A stretch of DNA of 64,000 nt from Chitinophagaceae bacterium (GTDB taxonomy: Bacteria > Bacteroidota > Bacteroidia > Chitinophagales > Chitinophagaceae). Shown here in pieces: positions 43,370 through 52,650 of the stretch. Within the stretch, counting starts at the first letter, position 1. Each line of letters starts with the position of its first letter. The position numbers were made by a program, and so were the translations under genes. The notes beneath the pieces were generated by a model, which saw nothing but the letters and a program-made list of their open reading frames with translations, searched no databases and was not told the DNA's origin. Location of the stretch: the NCBI GenBank assembly GCA_017307735.1, contig JAFKGR010000018.1:62001-126000 (forward strand). The letters run 5' to 3'.

Positions 43370-44500
43370 TCATTTCATTGGAGCGAATTGAATACAAACC
43401 GGAATCGGAAGTTTTATGGTGTGTGACTCTTCCAATTCGCCCGTAACAGGGTTCCTTTTGAAAATAACAACGCTGTCGGATCCCTGATGGGCCGCCAGCA
43501 ACCATTTACCCGAAGGGTCAATGGTGAAAAATCGGGGGCCTTTTCCTCCAGCCGGCTGGAAACCAATATTGGCAATCATACCCGTTGATGGATCAATCTC
43601 AAACATGCCAATTGAATTTTGTTCAGCCCTGTGTGATGTATATAAAAATTTTCCGTCGGGCGACACCAAAATCTCTGCACCATCTGTTTTACCTGAAAAA
43701 TCTTCAGGCCATCCATTCACCTCCTGGATTTTATTAAACTTTTTCCCTTCATATTGATAAACCGAAATCACAGGGCTTAATTCATGAATCAGATAAGCAA
43801 AATTTTTATGTGGGTGGAAAATTACATGTCGTGGCCCACTTCCGGGACTGCAAACAATTTCGGTATCACGCGACAATGGATGATTGATATTTCCATCAAA
43901 ACAGTAAATGATTACCCTGTCTTTCCCCAGATCCGGGGCGAGTACATATTTTTCATCCGGAGAGAAAACAGTTTGATGAACATGTGGGCTTCCCTGTCTT
44001 TCCAGATTTATACTTCCTCCTTCGTGTTGAATCAGTTGTTTATCTGGCTTCAAAGAACCATCCCTGTTTAAACCAAACACAGTAATACTTCCTCCGGAAT
44101 AATTGGCGACAACAAGAAATCTTCCCGAAGAATCCGTTTCCAGATAACATGGGTCATCACCACCGGTCGGAAAACTATTCAGCAATTTCAACTCTCCGTT
44201 TTTGCGATCAAAATGATAGGCACTCACACTTCCCGGTACACTCCCATTTGTTTCACTTACGGCATATATATTGTCTTTGTGAATTGTGATGTAGGAAGGA
44301 TTTTTTATGGAGGATGAAGAATTTAAAAATTCTGCTTTTCCTGTTTGAGCATTAAATTTATAGACATAGATCCCCTTACTTCCCGTGTGGGTATAAGTCC
44401 CGACAATCATATAATACGCCATGTCCTGAGCTTTGCTTTGCATTCCCGTACCTGCGAGTATAATGCCAATTATGTAAAAAATGTATTTCTTCATAACCAT
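43370..44500 (-). CDS. Lactonase family beta-propeller (6-phosphogluconolactonase-like)
   Basis: The 376-residue protein has a signal peptide (MVMKKYIFYIIGIILAGTGM, cut near SKAQ) and then a seven-bladed propeller of the YbhE/Pgl type: YYMIVGTYTHTGSKGIYVY, GGDDPCYLETDSSGRFLVV, RQGSPHVHQTVFSPDEKYV, and GPRHVIFHPHKNFAYLIHEL. A cytoplasmic Pgl lacks a signal peptide, so this may act in the periplasm on other lactones. It is the last gene of a five-gene minus-strand operon, 45 bp after hpt. Translation may begin at the third codon (ATG). Confidence 0.88.
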   Translation of the reverse strand: MVMKKYIFYIIGIILAGTGMQSKAQDMAYYMIVGTYTHTGSKGIYVYKFNAQTGKAEFLNSSSSIKNPSYITIHKDNIYAVSETNGSVPGSVSAYHFDRKNGELKLLNSFPTGGDDPCYLETDSSGRFLVVANYSGGSITVFGLNRDGSLKPDKQLIQHEGGSINLERQGSPHVHQTVFSPDEKYVLAPDLGKDRVIIYCFDGNINHPLSRDTEIVCSPGSGPRHVIFHPHKNFAYLIHELSPVISVYQYEGKKFNKIQEVNGWPEDFSGKTDGAEILVSPDGKFLYTSHRAEQNSIGMFEIDPSTGMIANIGFQPAGGKGPRFFTIDPSGKWLLAAHQGSDSVVIFKRNPVTGELEESHTIKLPIPVCIQFAPMK

Positions 44501-44545
44501 TTGAGGTTTGAAATAAAATTTACAAAATCCCTGTTTAAGGTAAAA

Positions 44546-45088
44546 CTATTCCTCTGTCAATTGATAAATAGAATCCAGATTCCTGCCAAGTCCATCATAA
44601 TCCAGCCCGTAACCCAATACAAATTTGTTTGGTATGGTGAAACCCAGATAATCCACTTTAACGTCGTAAATCTGAGAATCCGGTTTGTTCAGCAGAGCCG
44701 CAATCTTCAGAGATGAAGGATGATTGTGATCAAGCTGTGGAAGAAATTCATGAAGTGTTTTGCCTGTATCCACAATATCTTCGAGGATGATAACATGGCG
44801 TTTATACAACTCTTCGTCCAACCCGATCGCGGTAATCACTTTTCCTGTTGATTTGGTTCCCTTGTAGCTGGCGAGTTTGATAAAACAAATTTCAGCTTCA
44901 ATTTCCAGATGTTTGAAAAGGTCTGATGCAAACATAAATGCACCATTTAAAATGGCGATGAACAAAGGTCTCTTGCCCGCATAATCCCTTTCAATTTCAC
45001 GCGCCAGCCTGCTTACCTGTTTTTCAATTTCTTCACTGCTTATGTATGGAACGAACTGTTTGTCGTGAACGATAATCGCCTGTGTCAT
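44546..45088 (-). CDS. hpt: Hypoxanthine phosphoribosyltransferase
   Basis: Purine salvage: hypoxanthine or guanine plus PRPP gives IMP or GMP. The 180-residue protein has the PRPP-binding motif HVIILEDIVDTGKTLHEF (about residues 94-111), the PPi loop LFIAILNGAFMFASDL and the C-terminal base-binding IPNKFVLGYGLDYDGLGRNL. Length is normal. Its start overlaps the stop of the glucosaminidase gene by 4 bp. Confidence 0.95.
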   Translation of the reverse strand: MTQAIIVHDKQFVPYISSEEIEKQVSRLAREIERDYAGKRPLFIAILNGAFMFASDLFKHLEIEAEICFIKLASYKGTKSTGKVITAIGLDEELYKRHVIILEDIVDTGKTLHEFLPQLDHNHPSSLKIAALLNKPDSQIYDVKVDYLGFTIPNKFVLGYGLDYDGLGRNLDSIYQLTEE

Positions 45089-46191
45089 TTGTAAATAACC
45101 AGTTTTTGTCCTATTTGTAAATTATCCGATTGCAACTGGTTCCATGCTTTCAACTGAGGAACGGAAACTCCGTATTTCCTTGCGATTGCATATAAACCTT
45201 CTTTGGGTTCTACGGTATGGGTCATTGCATCTGTCCCTGCAGTTTCCGAATTACTTTCTGCCGGATGTGGCTGCAGGTACACGGTACTGTTAGCAGCAAC
45301 TATTTCATCAGCAGCAAATGAATTGTACGACAAAAGTGATGCAGTTAAAATGCCATTGGCCTGCGCAATATCATGTATGCTTTCGGGAGAGGAAGTTGTA
45401 ATATAGGGAGTAGTACTCTGACTGGATTTCTTCTCCAAAAAAATAATCTGTGCCCTGTTCAGGATGCCATCATTGGCAAGCTCATTAAATTCGAGTAGTT
45501 TGCTCAATCTGATATTGTACCGGGTAGCAATGGCAAGCAAAGAAGTGCCTGCAGGAACATGAACGGCACTTGACTGATTGACAAGAATAATTTTCCAATC
45601 GCTTGTTTCATTTGAATTCGTTGAAGGATTGATTGTTTGATCCTGAGTTGCCACTTCTGCATCACCGTTATTCGAAACCCGTCTCAAACCCTGCATCGTA
45701 TATTGCTCAAGATTATATTTTTCAACATATTTGATCAGGGTATTTGCATAAGTGGAACTGGTGGCGTAACCTGCTTTTTTTAATCCATAAGCCCATCCCT
45801 TGTAATCAGTAGGATCCAGCTTAAACAAAAAAGAATACCGTCCACTGTTTCTCAAAAAATCAGAATGATCTTTATAGCTGTCAGCAGATGACGAATACGC
45901 CCTGAAACATTCGTTGGCGGCATCGTCATCATGAGTCACTGAGGGGCCAGTCCAATCACTTTTACATTTAATTCCAAAATGATTGTTGGATTGTTTAAAC
46001 AAATCGCTGTTACCCGCCTGGGTTTCTAAAATACCCTGAGCCAGTGTGATGGCTGCCGGGACACCCGACCGTTCCATTTCGGTAATGGCAAGGTCTTTAT
46101 ATTTTGAAACGTAATCCTCAGGCGTCATCTTTTGCCCCATTGAACTGAGGCTGCTTGCCAAAAAGATGAAAAAGAAAATGCTCTTTGCCAT
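45085..46191 (-). CDS. Glucosaminidase-domain protein with two LysM
   Basis: A peptidoglycan hydrolase of 368 residues. Signal peptide (residues 1-19, ending SSMGQ). A glucosaminidase domain follows (about 25-165) with SGVPAAITLAQGILETQAGNSD containing the catalytic Glu, and NNHFGIKCKSDWTGPSV. Two LysM repeats come later: a degenerate one near 205-250 (HVPAGTSLLAIATRYNIRLS) and a clear C-terminal one (HTVEPKEGLYAIARKYGVSV). It resembles FlgJ/Acm-type enzymes but no flagellar genes are present. Part of the five-gene operon. Confidence 0.92.
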   Translation of the reverse strand: MAKSIFFFIFLASSLSSMGQKMTPEDYVSKYKDLAITEMERSGVPAAITLAQGILETQAGNSDLFKQSNNHFGIKCKSDWTGPSVTHDDDAANECFRAYSSSADSYKDHSDFLRNSGRYSFLFKLDPTDYKGWAYGLKKAGYATSSTYANTLIKYVEKYNLEQYTMQGLRRVSNNGDAEVATQDQTINPSTNSNETSDWKIILVNQSSAVHVPAGTSLLAIATRYNIRLSKLLEFNELANDGILNRAQIIFLEKKSSQSTTPYITTSSPESIHDIAQANGILTASLLSYNSFAADEIVAANSTVYLQPHPAESNSETAGTDAMTHTVEPKEGLYAIARKYGVSVPQLKAWNQLQSDNLQIGQKLVIYK

Positions 46192-46209
46192 GAGGGTGGT
46201 TATATCAAA

Positions 46210-46854
46210 TTATTTTTTCATAATTACCATCAAACCGTCTCTAACGGTCATGATTACCTGTTTTACTCTCGAATCTGCTGCTACATGTTCATTGAACTCT
46301 TGTATTGCTTTGCCATTCTTTCCTTTTACTTCTTCTTCCAAAACATCTCCATGAAACAATACGTTATCTGCCAGAATCACTCCTTTGGGTTTCAACTGCG
46401 GTAAAGATAATTCGTAATACCGAATATAATTCACTTTATCTGCATCGATAAAAACAAGGTCCCAATTTACATTCAGCTTCGGAATGATATCTAACGCATT
46501 TCCCCGGTGCAAAATTATCCTGTCAGAAAATTCAGACCTTTTAAAATAAGATCCGGCTGTATCTGCATCTTCATCACGTATTTCAATTGTATGAAGTTCG
46601 CCTCCAGGTTCAAGGCCCTTTGCCAGACAAAGAGCGCTATATCCCATGAAAGTGCCCACCTCCAATATATTTTGTGGCCTGATCATACAACTAATCATTT
46701 CTAAAATTTTACCCTGTACTGCGCCGCTGAGCATGGTGAAATGCCGGCCTTTGTTCTCTCTGGTAAAATTTTCAATTTCGTCTAACAGCATCCCGGCAGG
46801 TTCACTAAACCGTGCAGCATACTGTTCTGCTTTTTGATTAATCAATTCCATCAC
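46210..46854 (-). CDS. O-methyltransferase, class I SAM-dependent
   Basis: The 214-residue protein matches the caffeoyl-CoA/catechol O-methyltransferase-like family (Methyltransf_3). The SAM-binding loop is NILEVGTFMGYSALCLAKGL (about residues 60-80), the acidic residue after strand 2 is in LHTIEIRDEDADTAG, and the metal-binding DLVFIDADKVNYIRYYE and ILADNVLFHGDV are in place. Substrate unknown. Its start overlaps the end of the symporter gene by 17 bp. Confidence 0.93.
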   Translation of the reverse strand: MMELINQKAEQYAARFSEPAGMLLDEIENFTRENKGRHFTMLSGAVQGKILEMISCMIRPQNILEVGTFMGYSALCLAKGLEPGGELHTIEIRDEDADTAGSYFKRSEFSDRIILHRGNALDIIPKLNVNWDLVFIDADKVNYIRYYELSLPQLKPKGVILADNVLFHGDVLEEEVKGKNGKAIQEFNEHVAADSRVKQVIMTVRDGLMVIMKK

Positions 46855-48355
46855 CAGCTAATTTTAACTTTTTTTTCTTGCTGAACAGCAAAAGACCTCC
46901 ATAAGTAATAAGGCCATTTACTACAATTAACTCTTCTGCAAAAACATAGCCATGCAAAAGTGTCCTTGAATTGGAATCTATAAAATAAGTAATCAGTGGA
47001 GCTGCGATACATACAATTGGCGTCATCTTATCCATCACATACCGGCCTTTGGAAAAAAGTACAAACGCAAACAAACCAATCAATGGCCCGTAGGTATAGG
47101 TCGCTACTTTAAATATCGCCGTGACCACAGCCGCATTATTGATCGCATTGAAAAGTAAGATTACACACAGGATCAGCAGGGAAAAGAATATATGAACAAT
47201 CGTCCTGATCCTTACCAGATGCTTTTCGCTTTGTTTCTTTTTACCAAAATTCAGAAAGTCCACACAAAAAGAAGTCGTAAGGGCAGTCAGGCCTGAATCA
47301 GTCGTGGCAAATGTGGCTGCCGTTAGCCCAAGCATAAAGACTATCGCGGGTAATCCCTTGAAATAATTAAGTGCAATATCCGGAAAAACATAATCTGTCC
47401 GGGGCTGATGCGTAATGTGATCCAGCGGAATGGGGATTCCTTCGCGATTGGCATAGATGTATAACAAAGCTCCCACACTAAGGAAAAATAAATTAATAAT
47501 TACAAAGATGCCCGTAAAGCTCAGCATATTTTTTTGCGCTTCCCTGATATTCTTGCAGCTTAAATTTTTTTGCATCAGATCCTGATCAAGCCCAAACATT
47601 CCAATTGTCACAAAAATTCCTCCGATAAATTCTTTCGTAAAATGAAAAGGGTTTGAAAGGAAATTTCCTGTAAAAAATATTTTTGAATAAGGGCTGTCTC
47701 TCACTGCTGTGTATGCCTCATGGATATTCATACCAAGACTTGACATGATAAAATAAATAGAAAGAAACACCGAAGCCACAAGGAAGAGGGTCTGCAAACT
47801 ATCCGTAATAATAATGGTCTTTAGCCCACCCCTGAAAGTATAACCCCAGATAAGCAGGAGGCAGATGACAATGGTAAGCCAGAATGGAACTCCCATTTCG
47901 TCAAAAATAAATTTCTGCAAAACAATCGCAACCAGATATAACCGGAATGCAGAACCAATTGTACGGGAAATAAGAAAAATAGCTGCAGCCGTTTTGTGGC
48001 TGACATTTCCCAGTAATCTTTGGATGACTTCATAAATGGAAATCAAATGCATCCTGTAATACAACGGAAGTAATATGAACGCAACGATAAAATAGCCCAC
48101 GGCATTTCCAAGTACAAACTGAAAATACCTGAATTGTGATCCTGCGGCATTTCCCACTTCGCCCGGAACAGAAATAAAAGTAACCCCGCTCAATGCCGTA
48201 CCTATCATTCCAAAGGCAACAAGATACCATTTGGAAGATCGGTTGGCGATGAAAAATGTTTCATTGTCATGCGATTTTCTGGAGGTGAGGTAGGATATAA
48301 GGATTAACATCAAAAAATAACCAATGATAAAAGAAAGCAATACTGAAGGGCTCAT
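46838..48355 (-). CDS. Sodium:solute symporter (SSS family)
   Basis: Inner-membrane Na+-coupled transporter of 505 residues with about 13 hydrophobic segments. TM1-2: SVLLSFIIGYFLMLILISYL; FIANRSSKWYLVAFGMIGTA with GVTFISVPGEVG is the classical SSS region, and LGLTAATFATTDSGLTALTTS is the Na2-site segment. The substrate cannot be told; solute:sodium symporters of this type in Bacteroidota often take up sugars, amino sugars or sialic acid. It is the first gene of the operon that includes the glucosaminidase. Confidence 0.92.
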   Translation of the reverse strand: MSPSVLLSFIIGYFLMLILISYLTSRKSHDNETFFIANRSSKWYLVAFGMIGTALSGVTFISVPGEVGNAAGSQFRYFQFVLGNAVGYFIVAFILLPLYYRMHLISIYEVIQRLLGNVSHKTAAAIFLISRTIGSAFRLYLVAIVLQKFIFDEMGVPFWLTIVICLLLIWGYTFRGGLKTIIITDSLQTLFLVASVFLSIYFIMSSLGMNIHEAYTAVRDSPYSKIFFTGNFLSNPFHFTKEFIGGIFVTIGMFGLDQDLMQKNLSCKNIREAQKNMLSFTGIFVIINLFFLSVGALLYIYANREGIPIPLDHITHQPRTDYVFPDIALNYFKGLPAIVFMLGLTAATFATTDSGLTALTTSFCVDFLNFGKKKQSEKHLVRIRTIVHIFFSLLILCVILLFNAINNAAVVTAIFKVATYTYGPLIGLFAFVLFSKGRYVMDKMTPIVCIAAPLITYFIDSNSRTLLHGYVFAEELIVVNGLITYGGLLLFSKKKKLKLAGDGID

Positions 48356-48430
48356 GTCGATTGTGGTAAAAGAGGATTAATTAAGGAGTTATTATTTTTA
48401 GTGCCGAATTTTTTATTGGTAAATATAAAT

Positions 48431-48970
48431 ATGAAAATTAAAAACCTCACAGTTTTCTGTGGATCAAAGACAGGCAATGAATCAATTTTCTGCGAACATG
48501 CTGCTCAACTTGGCCACCTGCTGGCCTCAAAAAATATCACATTGATATATGGTGGAGGGAATAAGGGAATGATGGGATCGCTCGCCAATTCAGTACTCGA
48601 TTCAGGCGGGAAAGCCATTGGCATCATGCCGAAAATCCTTGCTGTCAAAGAACATGCACACACCGGTTTGACAGAAATGATAGTTGTAAGAGACATGCAT
48701 ACCCGAAAAAAATTATTATACAAAAAAGGGGATGCCGCTCTTGTGCTCGCCGGAGGATATGGCACCATGGATGAGTTTTTTGAATTGCTGACCTGGGACC
48801 AACTGGATTTGCACGACAAAAAAATATTTATCGTGAATTCAAACGGATTCTATGAACATCTGGTTGCATTTTTAAAAAAAGTGGAGTCAGAGAATTTTTT
48901 GTATCATCAAATTTCCGATCATATCATCATCGTATCAGAGCCATCAGAATTAAATGCTTATTTTTCCTAA
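48431..48970 (+). CDS. LOG family protein (TIGR00730)
   Basis: Probably a nucleoside 5'-monophosphate phosphoribohydrolase of the LONELY GUY type, related to lysine decarboxylase-like proteins. Start taken at ATG 48431 (MKIKNLTVFCGSKTGNESIF), giving 179 residues; a GTG-started longer frame exists. Motifs: IYGGGNKGMMGSLAN, the Arg in DMHTRKKLLY and the LAGGYGTMDEFFELLTW segment, in which the usual PGGxGTxxE has Ala for Pro. A 12-bp gap precedes the SDR gene. Confidence 0.93.
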   Translation: MKIKNLTVFCGSKTGNESIFCEHAAQLGHLLASKNITLIYGGGNKGMMGSLANSVLDSGGKAIGIMPKILAVKEHAHTGLTEMIVVRDMHTRKKLLYKKGDAALVLAGGYGTMDEFFELLTWDQLDLHDKKIFIVNSNGFYEHLVAFLKKVESENFLYHQISDHIIIVSEPSELNAYFS

Positions 48971-48982
48971 ATCAATAACAAT

Positions 48983-49744
48983 ATGAATAAAACAGTTTTC
49001 ATTACAGGTGCCACTTCAGGAATTGGAAAATCATGTGCCATCGCGTTTGCAAAAAAAAGTTTCAGAATAATCGTCAATGGCAGGCGTGAAAATCTGCTAT
49101 CCGGACTTTCAGAAAGTTTGAAAAAGGATTTTGGTGTTGAGGTATTGTCATTGCCTTTTGATGTGCGTGAAAAAGAAAATGTATTTGATGCCATTCATAA
49201 CTTACCGGCTGAATGGGAAAACATTGATATACTCATCAACAGCGCCGGTCTTGCTTTGGGAAAAGATCATTTCGACGAAGCCCATCTTCACGATTGGGAA
49301 ACGATGATTGATACAAATGTCAATGGATTACTTTATGTGTCAAAAGCTGTGTTGCCACAGATGATAAAAAATAATTCGGGCCACATCATCAACATTGGTT
49401 CTGTGGCAGGAGATTTTGTTTATGAAAACGGAAATATTTATTGTGCTACCAAGTCAGCAGTTGATGCCATTTCAAAAAGTATGAGAATAGATTTGTTACC
49501 ACATCATATTAAAGTAACCAACATCAAACCCGGAGCCGTTGAAACAGAATTCTCTCTCGTTCGGTTCAAAGGGGATACCGAAAAAGCATCCGCTACCTAC
49601 GAAGGTTTTCAACCATTGACCGGAGATGATATCGCAGAAATTGCAGTTTACTGTGCAATGCTCCCTGCGAATGTTTGTATAAACGATCTGACAGTAACCC
49701 CGGTTGCGCAGGCAAATGGAGTCTATTTTCACAAAACGGTTTAA
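48983..49744 (+). CDS. Short-chain dehydrogenase (YdfG-like)
   Basis: A cytoplasmic NADP-dependent oxidoreductase of 253 residues. The cofactor loop is FITGATSGIGKSCAIAF, the NAG motif is LINSAGLALGKDHF, the catalytic Ser is in INIGSVAGDFVYENG, and Tyr/Lys are in IYCATKSAVDAISK. KPGAVETEFSLVRFKGD is typical for the serine/3-hydroxy acid dehydrogenase group, so a 3-hydroxy acid substrate is plausible. It follows the LOG gene in one transcript. Confidence 0.93.
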   Translation: MNKTVFITGATSGIGKSCAIAFAKKSFRIIVNGRRENLLSGLSESLKKDFGVEVLSLPFDVREKENVFDAIHNLPAEWENIDILINSAGLALGKDHFDEAHLHDWETMIDTNVNGLLYVSKAVLPQMIKNNSGHIINIGSVAGDFVYENGNIYCATKSAVDAISKSMRIDLLPHHIKVTNIKPGAVETEFSLVRFKGDTEKASATYEGFQPLTGDDIAEIAVYCAMLPANVCINDLTVTPVAQANGVYFHKTV

Positions 49745-49838
49745 AACAGATTCAACCCTTTTCAGGCGTTCAATGAAACCTATGGTGAAAATTGATTGGC
49801 AAAAACATTTTTAGTCGAAAAATAATTTCTCTTCTTCG

Positions 49839-51767
49839 TTATTTTTTAATTCCTGCACGCCTGTCCATTTCGGCAATCGGCATTGATATCATACGACCCA
49901 TTACCTTATTTCCTCTGTAGGTAATCACCTTTAGCATCACTGCATCTTCCGGCGGTACTAACGGCGCTGTGTAAGTCGGATAAAAATTATCCGGGAACGA
50001 ATTGTCGAAACTGTAATGAATCTCCAATCCTTTTATTTGTGTGCTTAATTCAATTTGAAGTTTTCCGCTGTCAGTTTTTACTGCCGCAAAAATCGGATCA
50101 TACATGCTTGGTGCATATTTGGTTTCAGCAGCATCCAACCTTTTGAAATGATCTTCTACCCTGCCGGAAAAACTATCCCAGTTTCTGTCTTTTTTTGGCG
50201 ACCACAAAACTTCTGAAATAGCCATTGCTCTTGGCCACACCATATATTCCATGTGCCGCATATTATAAACCTGCTCGGTCCATAAATTGGCCTGACCGCC
50301 TTTGATAAATTTTGGATCCACTCCGTCTGGTACAGGTTCAAACTGATAAGCTTTATTCAACAATAGTGTTGCGTACACCCGGGGTTCAATAACAGGATCG
50401 CCTTGCATATAATCCAGATATGCAAAATCAGTGGGACTCATCACTACATCATGATTCATTTTTGCGGCTGCAATTCCTCCAGCCATTCCACGCCAGCTCA
50501 TTACCGTTGCATTGGGAGCAAGCCCTCCCTGCAAAATTTCATCCCAACCCATAAACTTTTTGCCTTTGGATTCCACAATTTTTTCCAGTCTCTTCTCAAA
50601 ATAACTCTGCACTTCGTCCATATTTTTTAATCCTTCTCTTTGCATTAATGCCTTAACCGAATCACTCTTTTCCCAAAAATTTTTCGGGCACTCATCTCCG
50701 CCTACGTGTATGTACTCAAATGGAAATAACTGAGCCACCTGGGTCATTACCTTATCCAAAAATTCATATACTTTTTCATTGGCCGGGCAAAGGGTATTAT
50801 CAATTAAGGCGATTGGTGGTTGTCCGTGCGACCAGTCCATAATGGGTTCGCCGGAACGCACATGATAATTCACTGCATCGGCGGTGCATGATAATTCAGG
50901 ATAGGAAGCAACCGCTGCAAGGCTATGTCCCGGTACATCAATTTCAGGTAAGATATTTACAAAACGATCGGAAGCATATTTCACAATTTCCCTGATATCG
51001 TCCTGCGTGTAAAAACCGCCATAGTTGCGAGGTTCATCTGGTTTCGGAGCAGAGAAGGTACCGAAGTATCCAACTTTTTTTACCCGCCAGGCTCCTACTT
51101 CAGTAAGTTTTGGCAACCCGTTAATTTCAATCCGCCAACCCTCGTCATCAGTCAGATGAAGATGAAGTAAGTTGTATTTGTATTTCACCATATCATCGAT
51201 GAATCTCTTCACATCATCCTTTGTAAAAAAATGACGGCTTACATCAAACATCAATCCTCTCCATCCAAATCGGGGATAATCCATTATGGTCGCTGCAGGC
51301 AACATCCATTTCACGTTCCTGACCGGATGATCGCTCTCAACTTCGTCAGGAAGTAATTGATAAAATGTCTGTAATCCATAAAACAGGCCGGCAGGTTTGT
51401 TTGCAGAAATAGTTACTTCACGCGGGGTCACTCTCAACCTGTAACCTTCGTTTCCGATAGTTGTATCTCTGATTATTGAAAGCCTGATGACATTTGCCAA
51501 TGGACCTTTTTGTAAATGCGATACAGCAATCCGCATCGGATAACCCGTAACAGCCGATAGCTTATGAGAAAGAAAAGATGCAACTCTCTTCACAGAGGCA
51601 TCTTCAGAAGTGATAACAATCGAAGTCCTGTTGTTCAAAATAAATTCTCCGTTACCATTTTCAACCGAAACAGGTTGTGGTATCAACAAAGCAGTTGATT
51701 TTTGCACCTGGCAAAAAGATGGTACTGAAAAAAGAACAAATAAAAAGATGAAAATATTTTTTCTCAT
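49839..51767 (-). CDS. Beta-N-acetylhexosaminidase, GH20
   Basis: Removes terminal GlcNAc or GalNAc from chitin fragments and glycans. The 642-residue protein has a signal peptide (residues 1-20), the GH20b N-terminal domain (about 25-155) and the catalytic barrel (160-500). The catalytic pair is Asp358-Glu359 in YIHVGGDECPKNFWEKSD; FGWRGLMFDVSRHFF and YNLLHLHLTDDEGWRIEI are classical. The C-terminal part (IKGLEIHYSFDNSFPDNFYP) is a chitobiase-like accessory domain. Probably periplasmic or on the outer membrane. Single gene. Confidence 0.96.
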   Translation of the reverse strand: MRKNIFIFLFVLFSVPSFCQVQKSTALLIPQPVSVENGNGEFILNNRTSIVITSEDASVKRVASFLSHKLSAVTGYPMRIAVSHLQKGPLANVIRLSIIRDTTIGNEGYRLRVTPREVTISANKPAGLFYGLQTFYQLLPDEVESDHPVRNVKWMLPAATIMDYPRFGWRGLMFDVSRHFFTKDDVKRFIDDMVKYKYNLLHLHLTDDEGWRIEINGLPKLTEVGAWRVKKVGYFGTFSAPKPDEPRNYGGFYTQDDIREIVKYASDRFVNILPEIDVPGHSLAAVASYPELSCTADAVNYHVRSGEPIMDWSHGQPPIALIDNTLCPANEKVYEFLDKVMTQVAQLFPFEYIHVGGDECPKNFWEKSDSVKALMQREGLKNMDEVQSYFEKRLEKIVESKGKKFMGWDEILQGGLAPNATVMSWRGMAGGIAAAKMNHDVVMSPTDFAYLDYMQGDPVIEPRVYATLLLNKAYQFEPVPDGVDPKFIKGGQANLWTEQVYNMRHMEYMVWPRAMAISEVLWSPKKDRNWDSFSGRVEDHFKRLDAAETKYAPSMYDPIFAAVKTDSGKLQIELSTQIKGLEIHYSFDNSFPDNFYPTYTAPLVPPEDAVMLKVITYRGNKVMGRMISMPIAEMDRRAGIKK

Positions 51768-52104
51768 ATATAGATTTTTTTATACGGTTTACAGAGGCAT
51801 GAAGATAATATAATACAGATAATAAATGGCCTGAACGATGCAAACAAATGAAAGCATATCTCAAATCTCATTCAAATAATTGATCCATTGAAGATGACGC
51901 TATTTCATTAAAAGATCAAAAGATGATGTATAAAAAAAGATTACCTGATTAACAAGGGAGGTGCTCCATCGCCTGACATTCGTCTCTTTATTTCCATAAA
52001 ATTTCAAATCAAAATAAAATGAAGATGAATACAGACAGTTATTACCAATTCAGACTATTGGATAATTTTTTATTTCAATTCATTGCCTATCCTTAATTTC
52101 AGCA
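51768..52104. other. Intergenic region between GH20 and OsmC genes
   Basis: AT-rich divergent promoter region. No ORF or strong hairpin is supported. Confidence 0.45.
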
Positions 52105-52593
52105 ATGCAATTATCACATCACTACAAGGCAACCATCCGATGGACAGGCAATACAGGAAAAGGAACTCTTTCTTACCGTGCATACAAAAGGGATTATTCT
52201 ATTTCAACCGGAAACAAAACAGACATTCAGGGATCTTCCGATCCAAAATTTCTGGGCGATGCATCAAAATACAATCCAGAAGAATTGTTGGTTGCATCGC
52301 TCTCTGCATGTCACATGCTCTGGTATCTTCATCTATGTTCCGAAGCTGGGATTATTGTTATGGAATATTCAGACAATGCAACCGGTGAAATGGCTGAAAA
52401 CAGGGATGGCAGCGGCTTTTTTAAAGAAGTAAATTTACATCCTGTAGTAATTGTCAAAGACAAATTTTCTTTAGAATTGGCAAATCAACTTCATGACAAA
52501 GCACACAAAATGTGTTTCATTGCCAACTCAGTTAACTTTCCTGTTTTTCATCATCCGAAAGCAATGCTATTTGAAGAAAACCGGCAGGAATGA
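52105..52593 (+). CDS. OsmC family protein
   Basis: A cytoplasmic thiol peroxidase-type protein of 162 residues, reducing organic hydroperoxides. The two redox cysteines are in ASLSACHMLWYLHL and DKAHKMCFIANSVNFPVF, the standard OsmC/Ohr arrangement. KYNPEELLVASLSAC is the family signature. It belongs to the OsmC/YhfA side rather than Ohr. Single gene, convergent with the NRAMP gene. Confidence 0.92.
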   Translation: MQLSHHYKATIRWTGNTGKGTLSYRAYKRDYSISTGNKTDIQGSSDPKFLGDASKYNPEELLVASLSACHMLWYLHLCSEAGIIVMEYSDNATGEMAENRDGSGFFKEVNLHPVVIVKDKFSLELANQLHDKAHKMCFIANSVNFPVFHHPKAMLFEENRQE

Positions 52594-52650
52594 AAAACAG
52601 GTATGGTGATTTTCATTTTGCAATTCTAACCTTGCGGAACCGGTTTATTT